From: Jiella marina | GTDB taxonomy: Bacteria > Pseudomonadota > Alphaproteobacteria > Rhizobiales > Rhizobiaceae | DNA length: 64,000 nt | Assembly (NCBI RefSeq): GCF_024359545.1 | Contig: NZ_JAKQZG010000012.1 | Span: forward strand, 1 to 64,000 | Direction: 5' to 3' | In this document: in pieces, positions 32,733 to 42,078 of the stretch | Position numbering within the stretch: position 1 is the first letter of the stretch | How the letters are laid out: every line of letters begins with the position of its first letter | The notes under the pieces: generated by a model | What the model was told of the DNA's origin: nothing | Databases searched by the model: none | Seen by the model: the letters and a program-made list of their open reading frames with translations, nothing else | Program-made: the position numbers and the translations under genes

Positions 32733-33812
32733 ATGCCGCGCATCTTCCGAACGCTTGAGAATCGTGGGGACCGCAGCGGCTTCGATACGATCATGCTGGC
32801 CGCCGTCACGAGCTTCGCCGAGCTTCGCCGGCCGACCCCGGCGCATATGGCCGATCTCTCCCGTCTGGTCTCCCCGCTCTGGGACAAGCTCGGCCATTCC
32901 GCCAAGCGCGCGATCGTCGTCACGCTCTCCCGCTCGCCGCAAGTGCCCCGTCCGATCGTCGAACGCATCCTCGCCGAACCGGCCGAGATCGCGGCGCCGT
33001 TTCTCCTGAGCAGCCCCTGCCTGACGGCGGACGATCTGGAACGTTCCGCCGCCAAGCTGGACGGGCACCTGCAGACCCACCCATCCGACATGGCATCGCC
33101 GCCAGAAAATCAGACGCCCGTGGCCACGACACCGCTGCCGGAGGCTTCCTCGAGAAAGGCCCAGTCGGGCTCCTCGCAGGCACCGCTGGAAAGTGCTGCG
33201 GCGGCAAGAGACGCGCTGCGGGCCTTGGCGGCCCGCTCCACCCGCCGGCCGGTCTCTCGACCGGAATTGCCAAAGGCGCCAGCCCCGGAGATGCACGACC
33301 CTAGGGCACACGAGCCACAAGCTCTGGCACCGAAAGCCCACGGACCGATCAACGCCGAGATGTTCCTGGGGCAAGCCAGAAGCGGGAACCGTGCCGCCGT
33401 CTGTCAGCTATTGGTCGACTCGCTGGGTCTCGCTCCCGCGACCGCGACATTGATCGAAGCCGATGGCGATGGCCGTAGACTGGCCGAAGCGCTGAAGGCG
33501 CTCGACCTCCCAGAGGCAGATGCCATGACCATCATCATGCTTCTCTGCCACCCGGTCGGCCACGACTATAAGGCGTTCGAACGCTTGCGGGAGGAGTTCG
33601 CAACGATGACGGTCGCCGAGTGCCGAACCCGCCTCGGCCTTCCCGCAACCGCTTCACCGGCCAGCACCGCCTCCGGCAGATCGACTGGCGCGCAACACCA
33701 GTCCCAATTCATGGAGGCAAGACGGCGGGAGCCCGCCGCTCCGCCGCGCGCTGTCTCCTTCGGGCGGCGCTCGGCTGCGCCCGGTTCTGGCAAGCGCCTC
33801 GGCAACGGCTGA
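32733..33812 (+). CDS. DUF2336 domain protein, 359 aa
   Basis: The N-terminal helical repeat region (about 10-110) includes SRLVSPLWDKLGHSAKRAIV, ALSRSPQVPRPIVERIL-like and FLLSSPCLTADDL blocks, and the C-terminal part has FERLREEFATMTVAECRTRL. These match DUF2336-type proteins, which consist of helical repeats. A Pro/Ser/Ala-rich linker (about 115-205) separates the two halves. Regulatory or stress roles have been proposed for the family, but nothing can be concluded from sequence. The 260 bases upstream contain no gene. Confidence 0.75.
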   Translation: MPRIFRTLENRGDRSGFDTIMLAAVTSFAELRRPTPAHMADLSRLVSPLWDKLGHSAKRAIVVTLSRSPQVPRPIVERILAEPAEIAAPFLLSSPCLTADDLERSAAKLDGHLQTHPSDMASPPENQTPVATTPLPEASSRKAQSGSSQAPLESAAAARDALRALAARSTRRPVSRPELPKAPAPEMHDPRAHEPQALAPKAHGPINAEMFLGQARSGNRAAVCQLLVDSLGLAPATATLIEADGDGRRLAEALKALDLPEADAMTIIMLLCHPVGHDYKAFERLREEFATMTVAECRTRLGLPATASPASTASGRSTGAQHQSQFMEARRREPAAPPRAVSFGRRSAAPGSGKRLGNG

Positions 33813-33828
33813 ATCGCTTCGGACCGGA

Positions 33829-34821
33829 TCAGCTCTGGATGGCGAGAATCATGGCCAGGGCAATGAGTGCGGTCACGATCGCCATCGCCCGATCGAAGGC
33901 CGCGATCGCCCGGTCGAGATCGTCCGGTGTCAGGTCACGGCGACCAGCCGGGTTCAGGAGCGGCGCGTCGACGATCAACTCACCATAACGGCGTGGACCG
34001 CCGAGCGACACGTCGAGCCCGACGGCCATCGCCACCTCGGGCCATCCGGCATTGGGCGAGCGATGCTTCGGTGCATCCCGCCGCGACACGGCCATCGTTT
34101 CCCGAAAGCCCGGCGGGCGCCCCTGCCCCATGATCCGCACCAGCGTCGATGCGGCCGCGAACAGAACCGCGGTCGCGCGCGCCGGGATGAAATTCATGAG
34201 ATCGTCGAGCTTCGCCGAAGCATAGCCGAAATCGCTGTAGCGCGAGTTCATATGGCCGATCATCGAATCGGCCGTGTTCACGACCTTGTAGGCGAGAAGC
34301 CCCGGCAAACCGAAGACGAGATACCAGAGAACTGGCGCAATCACGCCGTCCGAGGCGTTCTCGGCCAGACTTTCGAGCGCGGCTCGAACGACACCGGACG
34401 CATCGAGCCCTTCCGGATCCCGCCCGACGATCTGCGACACTGCCTGACGACCCGCCGGCAGCCCACCCGTGCGAAGCGCCGTCGCCACCGCCCGGACATG
34501 ATCGACCAGACTCTTCTGCGCCAGAAACACCGCCACAATCAGCGCCTCGACCACCATGCCGACAAAGCCGAAGGCGTCGGCAAGCGCCGCGACAAAATTG
34601 CCGAGGATAAGCGCGCCCAGAAGCAAGAGGCCAAGCGCGAAGAAACCGGCGCGCCGGCGCGTCTCCGGCGTGAAGTCCGGTCGGTTGAGCCGCCGGTCGA
34701 GTCCGTCCATCGCCCAGCCGATCACGACGACGGGATGGGACACGCGCTTCCACAGCGCCGGCGGATCGCCCACCAGACGATCGAGGATCAATCCGGTCAA
34801 CAGAATCCCCAGGCGTTCCAT
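33829..34821 (-). CDS. cobD: Adenosylcobinamide-phosphate synthase CobD/CbiB
   Basis: The 330-residue integral membrane protein starts with ERLGILLTGLILDRLVGDPP, a family signature. It then has AALESLAENASDGVIAPVLW, NTADSMIGHMNSRYSDFGYA and MAVSRRDAPKHRSPNAGWPE. It attaches aminopropanol to adenosylcobyric acid in cobalamin synthesis. A TTGGAGA site favours the ATG at 34821 over the one at 34848. It is co-directional with cobB upstream. Confidence 0.93.
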   Translation of the reverse strand: MERLGILLTGLILDRLVGDPPALWKRVSHPVVVIGWAMDGLDRRLNRPDFTPETRRRAGFFALGLLLLGALILGNFVAALADAFGFVGMVVEALIVAVFLAQKSLVDHVRAVATALRTGGLPAGRQAVSQIVGRDPEGLDASGVVRAALESLAENASDGVIAPVLWYLVFGLPGLLAYKVVNTADSMIGHMNSRYSDFGYASAKLDDLMNFIPARATAVLFAAASTLVRIMGQGRPPGFRETMAVSRRDAPKHRSPNAGWPEVAMAVGLDVSLGGPRRYGELIVDAPLLNPAGRRDLTPDDLDRAIAAFDRAMAIVTALIALAMILAIQS

Positions 34822-34909
34822 CAGATGGTCTCCAACCGTTCGGAGCATACGCGGCCAAGCCGGCCGGTCCCCGCCTGAAGTCGGAGGCCCGGCTTGTCGA
34901 AATCCTTGC

Positions 34910-36214
34910 TCATCGCCGATCGATCACATGGCAGAACGAGCCCATGACCGAGCCCCGCCTGAGCCCGGTCACACCCAGATCCGTCCCCAACGCGTCCCGT
35001 GCAGCGAAAAGCGACGAAACGCCTGTATCCTCGGCCGCCTCGCGCAGAGTGACTGAATAATGGAACTCGTGCCCCATCAACTCTCCCTCGAAGGGCGCTC
35101 CTGCCAACGGCCGAAGCCGGCGATAACCGAGATGGAGCCGCCTTTCGGCAAAGCTCGTGACGAGCGGCAGAAGCCCGGTCATCGCGTGGGCCTCGCCCGC
35201 GGCATCCACGAGCTCTTCGCCAAGCACCATGTAGCCGCCACACTCACCGTAGATCAGCACGCCCCGCTCCGCCGCCGTTCGCATCCCGGCCTTGAACTTT
35301 CCCGCCGCAGCGAGGCTTCCACCATGAAGCTCCGGATAGCCGCCCGGCAGGAAGATCGCGTCGGCTTCCCTCGTTGGCGCTTCGTCGGCAAGCGGCGAAA
35401 AGAAGGACAATTCGGCGCCCTGCTCCGCCCAGCCCTTGAGCATGTGCGGATAGGCAAATGCGAAGGCCGCGTCCCGGGCGATGGCGATCCGCTGCCCCAG
35501 TGGCCGGAGCATGCGAACGCCCGGGCTTTCCTGGCCCGATCCCGGTGCCCCGAGCGCGGCGAGCCCGTCGAGTTCGGCATTCTCCGTCATCCATCGGGCC
35601 GCCGTCTCCAGGAAAGCGGAAAGGTCGCGATGCTCTCCAGCCTGAACGAGACCGAGATGCCGCTCCGGCAAGGCGAGTTCGTCGCGGCGCGGCAGAATTG
35701 CCAGAATCGGGATGCCGAGCGGTTCAAGCGCATTGCGCAGCATCGCCCCATGGCGCGGCGAGCCCACGCGGTTCAGGATCAACCCGGCGACACGCGTATC
35801 GGCACGAAAGCTGTGAAACCCCGAGACGAGGGCCGCGACCGAATGGGACTGCCGCGCGCAATCGACCACCAATGCGATGTTCAAGCCGAGCCGGGCGGCG
35901 AGGTCGGCGGCCGAACCGGTCCCGTCGGCCGCGCCGTCGAACAGGCCCATCATCGCCTCGACGATGAAGGCGTCCGCGCCTCGCGCCTGCTCCGCCCCCA
36001 ACGCTTCGAGGAGTTCCGGCCGCATGGCGAAGGCATCGAGATTGATGCAGGGTTCACCGCTGGCCGCTGCATGAAACGCCGGGTCGATATAATCCGGCCC
36101 GGCCTTGGCCGACCGAACGCGGCGCCCGCTGGCGCGCAGGGCCGCGATCAGGGCAAGCGTCACGGTCGTCTTGCCGGTGCCGGAGGCCGGTGCTGCAATC
36201 ATCAGGCCGGCCAA
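34910..36214 (-). CDS. cobB: Cobyrinate a,c-diamide synthase
   Basis: The N-terminal ATP-dependent synthetase domain begins with LMIAAPASGTGKTTVTLAL and has KAGPDYIDPAFH. The C-terminal class I glutamine amidotransferase-like domain has the active Cys in LIYGECGGYMVLG and a late MGHEFHYS. It amidates the a and c side chains of hydrogenobyrinate/cobyrinate. The TTG at 36214 behind GGAGGG is used, with an ATG four codons later as the alternative. Confidence 0.93.
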   Translation of the reverse strand: MAGLMIAAPASGTGKTTVTLALIAALRASGRRVRSAKAGPDYIDPAFHAAASGEPCINLDAFAMRPELLEALGAEQARGADAFIVEAMMGLFDGAADGTGSAADLAARLGLNIALVVDCARQSHSVAALVSGFHSFRADTRVAGLILNRVGSPRHGAMLRNALEPLGIPILAILPRRDELALPERHLGLVQAGEHRDLSAFLETAARWMTENAELDGLAALGAPGSGQESPGVRMLRPLGQRIAIARDAAFAFAYPHMLKGWAEQGAELSFFSPLADEAPTREADAIFLPGGYPELHGGSLAAAGKFKAGMRTAAERGVLIYGECGGYMVLGEELVDAAGEAHAMTGLLPLVTSFAERRLHLGYRRLRPLAGAPFEGELMGHEFHYSVTLREAAEDTGVSSLFAARDALGTDLGVTGLRRGSVMGSFCHVIDRR

Positions 36215-36331
36215 ACGCGCCCTCCGTGCTCAACACCCGCAATCATACTCAAACCCGTCGCCTCGCCCGTTTCTCGCCCGGTCATCGCGTCACGCGATGT
36301 CCTCTTATCAGAACTTGGCTATAAGCGCGCA

Positions 36332-37441
36332 ATGGGCCACAACCTCGAACCCGAAGGCAGAAAACCGAAGGACCGGCCGCTCAGGCGCGGCTGGACGACC
36401 GGCGCCTGCGCAACAGCGGCGACGAAGGCGGCGCTGACGGCGCTTCTCACGGGGGAATTCCCCGATCCCGTCGCCATCCGCCTCCCTAAGGGCGAAGAGC
36501 CGACCTTCGCCCTCAACCGGGAAACGCTGACGCGCGAGACCGCGATAGCCGCCATCGTCAAGGATGCCGGCGACGATCCGGACGTGACCCATCGCGCGGA
36601 AATCGTCTCCACCGTCCGCTTCGGCCCGGTCGGCTCGGGGCTCCGCTTCACCGCCGGCGCCGGAGTCGGCACGGTGACCCGCGCCGGCCTGCCGATCCCG
36701 CCGGGCGAGCCGGCCATCAATCCGGTGCCCCGCCAGATGATGCGCGACGTGGTCGAAACCCTCTGCGCCGCTCATGGCCGACCGGCCGATGTGATCGTCG
36801 AAATCGGCGTCACCCATGGCGACGAGCTGGCCCGCCAGACCTGGAACCCCCGCCTCGGCATCGTCGGCGGCCTCTCGATCCTCGGCACGACGGGAATCGT
36901 CCACCCCTTTTCCTGCTCGGCCTGGATCCACTCGATCCATCGCGGCATCGACGTCGCCCGCGCCGCTGGCCTTCGTCACGTGGTCGGCTCGACAGGCTCG
37001 GCCAGCGAATCGCTCGCCCGTTCGCTGTTTCCGGACCTGCCGGAAATCGCCTATCTCGACATGGGCGATTTCGCCGGCGGGCTGATGAAATATCTGCGCC
37101 AGCATCCGATTGAGCAACTCACGATCGCCGGTGGCTTCGCCAAGCTGACGAAGCTGGCACAGGGAGCGATGGACCTTCATTCCGGCCGGAGCCAGGTGGA
37201 TTTGGCGTTTCTGGCCGAACTCGCGTCTGCACAGGGCGGCGATGCAGCGCTGAGCCGCCGTATCGAGGCGGCCAACACAGCCAAGGAAGCGCTCGAAATC
37301 GCGCAAACAGAAGGCATCGAGCTGGCCCAGGCGGTCGCCCTGGCAGCCCGGACGGCCGCGACGCAAGTGCTCGCTGATTCAGGTGTCAGCGTCGGTATTG
37401 TGGTCGCCGACCGGGCCGGAGGTCTCCTGGCTCATGTCTGA
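36332..37441 (+). CDS. cbiD: Cobalt-precorrin-5B C1-methyltransferase CbiD
   Basis: The 369-residue protein has the CbiD signature RRGWTTGACATAATKAALTA near the N-terminus and later VGSTGSASESLARSLFP and GGFAKLTKLAQGAMDLHSGR. It methylates C1 and removes the C2 fragment during ring contraction in corrin synthesis. The open frame extends far upstream, but only as antisense of cobB, so the ATG at 36332 is used. It overlaps cobK by 8 bases. Confidence 0.93.
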   Translation: MGHNLEPEGRKPKDRPLRRGWTTGACATAATKAALTALLTGEFPDPVAIRLPKGEEPTFALNRETLTRETAIAAIVKDAGDDPDVTHRAEIVSTVRFGPVGSGLRFTAGAGVGTVTRAGLPIPPGEPAINPVPRQMMRDVVETLCAAHGRPADVIVEIGVTHGDELARQTWNPRLGIVGGLSILGTTGIVHPFSCSAWIHSIHRGIDVARAAGLRHVVGSTGSASESLARSLFPDLPEIAYLDMGDFAGGLMKYLRQHPIEQLTIAGGFAKLTKLAQGAMDLHSGRSQVDLAFLAELASAQGGDAALSRRIEAANTAKEALEIAQTEGIELAQAVALAARTAATQVLADSGVSVGIVVADRAGGLLAHV

Positions 37442-38207
37442 GCTTCCCGCTTTAGATCCGTCCATCCTGCTTCTTGGCGGCACCGCCGACGCCAACCGGC
37501 TCGCCGAAGCCCTCGTCGAACGCTTCGGCCCCGGATCCATCATCTTCTCTCTCGCGGGACGAACCGAAACGCCGAGAATGCCGGCCGATGTCGAGATCCG
37601 TGTCGGCGGATTCGGCGGCGCGTCCGGCCTGGCCGCTTTCCTGATCGAACACCGCATCGACCTCCTCATCGACGCGACGCATCCGTTTGCCGCCGGCATC
37701 GCCCGCAACGCCGCCAAAGCCGCCGACGAGGCTGGCGTCCGCCGCGTCAAGCTCATGCGTCCGCCTTGGACCGCGAAGGCCGGCGACGACTGGCGCCAGG
37801 TCTCCTGCCTCGCAGAGGCACGTGATGCACTGCCTCCCGGTGCGCGACCGTTTCTGGCGCTCGGCCGGCAGCACCTCTCCCCCTTCATGAAGCGCCAGGA
37901 CCTCCGGCCGCTCGCCCGGATGATCGAGCGGCCCGACCCGCCGCTGCCGGATCATTGGACGCTGGTGCTTACCCGCCCTTCGCCTGAGTGGCCGGACGAA
38001 GCCGAGCTGATGGAACGGCACGGCGTGACCTATCTCGTCTCGCGCAATTCCGGCGGCACGGCCTCCTACGCCAAGATCGAAGCTGCGCGCCGGCTGGGGC
38101 TTCCGGTCGTCATGATCGAACGCCCGTCCTCGGTCCCCGGCGAGACTGCGACGAACATCGAAGAGGTGATGGCGCGGCTCGAAACCCGGCCAGCAGCGAG
38201 GACCTGA
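37434..38207 (+). CDS. cobK: Precorrin-6A reductase CobK/CbiJ
   Basis: The protein starts with SILLLGGTADANRLAEALVE, the typical nucleotide-binding first strand of CobK. It continues with LLIDATHPFAAGIARNAAKA and the C-terminal YLVSRNSGGTASYAKIEAAR followed by LPVVMIERP. It reduces precorrin-6A with NADPH. The ATG at 37434 lies inside the cbiD end, so translation is coupled. It converges with cobM, the two stop codons being adjacent. Confidence 0.93.
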   Translation: MSELPALDPSILLLGGTADANRLAEALVERFGPGSIIFSLAGRTETPRMPADVEIRVGGFGGASGLAAFLIEHRIDLLIDATHPFAAGIARNAAKAADEAGVRRVKLMRPPWTAKAGDDWRQVSCLAEARDALPPGARPFLALGRQHLSPFMKRQDLRPLARMIERPDPPLPDHWTLVLTRPSPEWPDEAELMERHGVTYLVSRNSGGTASYAKIEAARRLGLPVVMIERPSSVPGETATNIEEVMARLETRPAART

Positions 38208-38990
38208 CTAAACCGCGGGCGCAGCTTTGCGCTTCGGCCGCAGAATATGGACGTGCCCCGCATCGTAAAGCTTCGAATCGATGAAGTCCCTGGCGCCCAG
38301 CCCGCGTCCGACGAAGATCAGCGCGGTGCGGGTGAGCTTGGCCTCACGGGCCGCGCGATGCACCTCGCCAAGCGTCGAACGAATGAAGGCCTCGTCCGGC
38401 CATCCGACCCGATAGGCGATGATCGCCGGGCAATCCGACCCATAGGCTTCGAGCGGGAGAAGCTCGCGCTGAATATGCGGGATGTTGCGGATGGAAAGAT
38501 GGATCGCCAGCGTCGCGCCGCTCTGACCCAATGTCGACAGCGCCTCGCCCTCGGGCATGGAGGAGGATTTCATCGCCGTACGCGTGAGGATCACCGTCTG
38601 GCAGATCTCCGGAACCGTCAGCTCCGTCTTCAGCGCCGCCGCCGCGGCCGCAAAGGCCGGCACGCCGGGCGTGATCTCGTAGGGAATCGACAGCGCGTCC
38701 AGCCGCCGCATCTGCTCGGCGATCGCGCCATAGAGCGACGGGTCGCCGGAATGAACCCGCGCCACGTCCTCGCCGCGCTCCTCGGCCGCCACGATCTCGG
38801 CGATGATCTCGTCGAGCGTCATCGGCGCCGTGTCGAGCACCCGGGCACCCTCCGGCGCGGCCGCAACCACCTCCTGCGGCACAAGCGAGCCGGCATAAAG
38901 GCAGACCGGACAGCGCTCGATCAGCCGCAGTCCGCGCACGGTGATGAGATCGGGAGCGCCGGGCCCCGCGCCGATGAAATGAACCGTCAT
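38208..38990 (-). CDS. cobM: Precorrin-4 C11-methyltransferase CobM/CbiF
   Basis: The 260-residue SAM-dependent methyltransferase starts with MTVHFIGAGPGAPDLITVRG, has CLYAGSLVP, VARVHSGDPSLYGAIAEQMR and YEITPGVPAFAAAAAAL. These are the tetrapyrrole methylase blocks with CobM-specific YAGSLV. It methylates C11 of precorrin-4. The ATG at 38990 matches the conserved start; the longer frame upstream is not conserved-looking. It is divergent from bchI with a 203-base spacer. Confidence 0.93.
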   Translation of the reverse strand: MTVHFIGAGPGAPDLITVRGLRLIERCPVCLYAGSLVPQEVVAAAPEGARVLDTAPMTLDEIIAEIVAAEERGEDVARVHSGDPSLYGAIAEQMRRLDALSIPYEITPGVPAFAAAAAALKTELTVPEICQTVILTRTAMKSSSMPEGEALSTLGQSGATLAIHLSIRNIPHIQRELLPLEAYGSDCPAIIAYRVGWPDEAFIRSTLGEVHRAAREAKLTRTALIFVGRGLGARDFIDSKLYDAGHVHILRPKRKAAPAV

Positions 38991-39193
38991 GAGCCGCTTC
39001 GTCCTGCTTGCATCGATGGAATTCTGTCGAAGTGATCGGCTTTCGAGCACAGAAGCGGAGAGCTCACAAGCAGCCATACCGCCGCGATGTCGGTCGAAGT
39101 GTCCGCCAGCGCGACGTCGGACAGGCCGGATCGCTCTCTTGGAGAGCGGTAACGGCTTCTCATCGCAGCCGAAACTGGGTAGCCTCCCGGATT

Positions 39194-40219
39194 ATGAAAA
39201 TCGCCTTCCCCTTCGCTGCCATTGTCGGCCAGGATTCCATGAAGCTGGCGCTTCAGATCGCCGCCGTCGATCCGGCCGTCGGCGGCGTGCTCGTCTTTGG
39301 CGATCGCGGCACCGGAAAATCCACGGCCGTTCGCGCGCTGGCTGCCGTGCTTCCCGAAATGACGGCCGCCACCTGCCCCTATCATTGCGATCCCGCCCGC
39401 CCCGAAGAGGCTTGCGAGAGCTGCCTGGCCAGGCATGCAGCGGGCGAAAGCCCGGATACCCATGTCCTGCCCGTGCCCGTGGTCGATCTGCCGCTGGGGG
39501 CGACGGAAGACCGGATCGCCGGCGCCCTTGATCTGGAACGCGCGCTCTCGGCCGGCGAGAAGCGATTCGAGCCCGGCCTTCTGGCCAAGGCCCATCGCGG
39601 ATTTCTCTATATCGACGAAATCAATCTGCTCGAGGATCACCTCGTCGATCTTCTGCTCGACGTCGCGGCGTCAGGCGAAAACGTCGTGGAGCGCGAGGGC
39701 CTCAGCGTCCGACATCCGGCGCGGTTCGTCCTGATCGGCAGCGGCAATCCGGAGGAAGGCGAGCTTCGCCCTCAGCTTCTCGACCGGTTCGGCCTTTCGG
39801 TCGAGGTCACGACGCCGGAGGATCTGAAGACCCGGATCGAGGTGGTGAAACGTCGTGACGCCTTCGAGCGCGACCCCGTAAAATTCGCCGATCTCTATGA
39901 GGCGGGCAACGCGGCCATTCGCGACAGTATCATCGCCGCCAGGAGCCGCCTCGCCGATATCGTGGTCCCCGACTCTGCCCTCGAAAAGGCGGCCCAACTG
40001 TGCATACGGTTGGGTACGGACGGTCTGCGCGGCGAACTGACCCTGATGCGTGCGGCCCGCGCCTACGCCGCTCTCCAAGGCGACACGGAGGTCGTCTGGT
40101 CCCATCTCGCCCGGCTTGCGCCGCTTGCGCTTTCCCATCGCCTGCGCCGCGATCCGCTCGACGAGGCGGGCTCCGTGTCTCGCGTCGCACGGGCGGTGGA
40201 CGAACTGGAAGCCGCATAG
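39194..40219 (+). CDS. bchI: Magnesium chelatase ATPase subunit I
   Basis: The 341-residue AAA+ protein begins with AFPFAAIVGQDSMKLAL and has Walker A GDRGTGKSTAV, Walker B GFLYIDEINLLEDH and the sensor block IGSGNPEEGELRPQLLDRFG. It powers Mg insertion into protoporphyrin IX together with BchD and BchH, the first committed step of bacteriochlorophyll synthesis. An acidic/Cys-bearing insert (EEACESCLARHAAGES) near residue 70 is normal for BchI. No TGT-N12-ACA repressor site was found upstream. Confidence 0.96.
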   Translation: MKIAFPFAAIVGQDSMKLALQIAAVDPAVGGVLVFGDRGTGKSTAVRALAAVLPEMTAATCPYHCDPARPEEACESCLARHAAGESPDTHVLPVPVVDLPLGATEDRIAGALDLERALSAGEKRFEPGLLAKAHRGFLYIDEINLLEDHLVDLLLDVAASGENVVEREGLSVRHPARFVLIGSGNPEEGELRPQLLDRFGLSVEVTTPEDLKTRIEVVKRRDAFERDPVKFADLYEAGNAAIRDSIIAARSRLADIVVPDSALEKAAQLCIRLGTDGLRGELTLMRAARAYAALQGDTEVVWSHLARLAPLALSHRLRRDPLDEAGSVSRVARAVDELEAA

Positions 40220-40230
40220 CGAAAGGTTCG

Positions 40231-42078
40231 ATGGTGGCCGCGCCCTCCTCCTCGACTGCTGCGGCCAATGACGACACGGCCGACGACGCCCCGCCCGACG
40301 ATTGGCGCGACGTCGAAACGGCCCTCGCCCTTTTCGCGACGTCACCCTCCATCGGCCTGCGCCTTGCCGCACGGCCGGGTCCCGCGCGAGACGCGGCCAT
40401 TGCACTCCTCAAGGGCTGGCTGCCCGCGGGTGATCCGTTTCGGCGAATGCCTGCCACCATTTCCGAGGCTGCCCTCATCGGCGGGCTCGATCTTGCGGCC
40501 TCCCTCGACGCCGGCCAGCCGGTCCTGGAGCGGGGATTGCTGGCCTCGGCCGATGGCGGGGTCGTGCTTGCAACGATGGCCGAGCGCATGCCGGGCGAAA
40601 CCGCCACTCTCGTCGCGCACGCTCTCGACACCGGCGCGATCCGCGTCGAGCGGGACGGCCTCTCCGCAGATCTTCCGTCGCGTGTCGGCGTCGTCGCGCT
40701 GGACGAGTCGATGGAAGCCGACGAGGCACCGCCCGAAGCGCTGAGCGAACGTCTTGGCCTTTGGCTCGCCCTTGATGGGGCTGATCCGCGCAAGACCTCC
40801 GACCGATCCCTCACGGCGGAAGCGATCGCCGCGGCGCGACGTCGGCTTGCCGCGGTCGAGACCGACGACGCTGCCATCGAGATTCTCTGCCAGGCCGCGG
40901 CAGCATTCGGAATCGTGTCCCTGCGCGCGCCGACACTGGCTCTTCGAACCGCGCGCGCTTCGGCCGCCCTTGCGGGGCGGGTGCAGGTAGCGGAACAGGA
41001 TGTGGAGACGGCGATCCGCCACGTATTGGCGCCGCGCGCCACACGTCTGCCGACCCCGCCCGAGGAGCCCGATCACGATCCGTTGCCGGACGAAGAAACA
41101 GACGATCGCGACGCCGACACGCCGCCCGAGCAGGATCGTTCCGCCGAACTGCAGCCTGAGGCGGGTCTTGCGGACCCACCCGAGGACATGACCGTCGAAA
41201 CGACGAACATGGCCCTGCCCGACGATCTCCTGCGCCGTCTCGCGGCCATGCTGCGGGCGCCGCAGAAGCTTGCGGGTTCGGGGCGCGCCGGCGGACACAG
41301 CAAATCGGTGAGACGCGGCCGTGTGGTCGGCACCCGCCCGGGCGATCCGCGCCGCGACCGCCTCGACCTCGTGGCGACGCTGCGCGCAGCCGCCCCCTGG
41401 CAGGGCTTGCGACAGAGCGAGACGGAAGCACCCAGCCGTGGCAGTCTGCAGGTCCGCTCATCGGACCTCCGCATCAGGCGCTATCGCGGCAAGTCGGAAA
41501 CGGCGACGATCTTCGCCGTCGACGCCTCCGGTTCCGCCGCCCTCGCCCGGCTTTCCGAGGCCAAGGGTGCGGTGGAGCGCATCCTCGCGGAATGCTATGT
41601 CCGGCGCGATCGGGTTGCCCTCGTCGCCTTTCGCGGCAGCCGGGCCGACGTGCTGCTTCCCGAAACCAAGTCCCTGACCCGCGCCAAGCGCTGCCTGTCG
41701 GCGCTGCCAGCCGGCGGAGGAACCCCGCTCGCCAGCGGCATCCTGGCCGCGTTGGCCCTCGCCCGCGCTTCGGCCCGCGAAGGCCGGACGCCCCTCATCA
41801 CCCTTCTGACCGATGGACGCGCCAATATCGGCAAGGATGGGGCCGCCGGCCGCCCCGCGGCCATGGCGGACGCCCGTGAGGCGGCCATCGCGGTCAGGAA
41901 AGCGGGCATCGCCGCCCTCGTCGTGGATCTCGCCCAACGGCCGAGCGAGGCGGCGCGGGAAATCGCCGAGACGATGGGCGCCACCTATCTGGCCCTGCCG
42001 CGAGCCGACTCCGCCGCGCTGTCCAATGCTGTCGCCAGCGTGTCGCGAACGCCCGCCGCGTCGACTGCGCACCGATGA
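40231..42078 (+). CDS. bchD: Magnesium chelatase subunit D
   Basis: The 615-residue protein has a degenerate AAA+ domain (about 20-330), an acidic Pro-rich linker (PPEEPDHDPLPDEETDDRD), and a C-terminal integrin-I domain. The metal-site motif of that domain is DASGSAALAR, with TPLASGILAALALA and LLTDGRANIGKDG following. It bridges BchI and BchH. The ATG at 40231 lies 11 bases after bchI; the frame upstream is antisense-like. It overlaps bchO by 4 bases. Confidence 0.95.
   Translation: MVAAPSSSTAAANDDTADDAPPDDWRDVETALALFATSPSIGLRLAARPGPARDAAIALLKGWLPAGDPFRRMPATISEAALIGGLDLAASLDAGQPVLERGLLASADGGVVLATMAERMPGETATLVAHALDTGAIRVERDGLSADLPSRVGVVALDESMEADEAPPEALSERLGLWLALDGADPRKTSDRSLTAEAIAAARRRLAAVETDDAAIEILCQAAAAFGIVSLRAPTLALRTARASAALAGRVQVAEQDVETAIRHVLAPRATRLPTPPEEPDHDPLPDEETDDRDADTPPEQDRSAELQPEAGLADPPEDMTVETTNMALPDDLLRRLAAMLRAPQKLAGSGRAGGHSKSVRRGRVVGTRPGDPRRDRLDLVATLRAAAPWQGLRQSETEAPSRGSLQVRSSDLRIRRYRGKSETATIFAVDASGSAALARLSEAKGAVERILAECYVRRDRVALVAFRGSRADVLLPETKSLTRAKRCLSALPAGGGTPLASGILAALALARASAREGRTPLITLLTDGRANIGKDGAAGRPAAMADAREAAIAVRKAGIAALVVDLAQRPSEAAREIAETMGATYLALPRADSAALSNAVASVSRTPAASTAHR

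Noticed and set aside
35060-36331. Long N-terminal extension of the cbiD frame
   Set aside because: It is antisense to cobB; the conserved CbiD protein begins at 36332.
38991-39193. Cobalamin riboswitch between cobM and bchI
   Set aside because: No B12-box-like sequence or conserved core was found on either strand.
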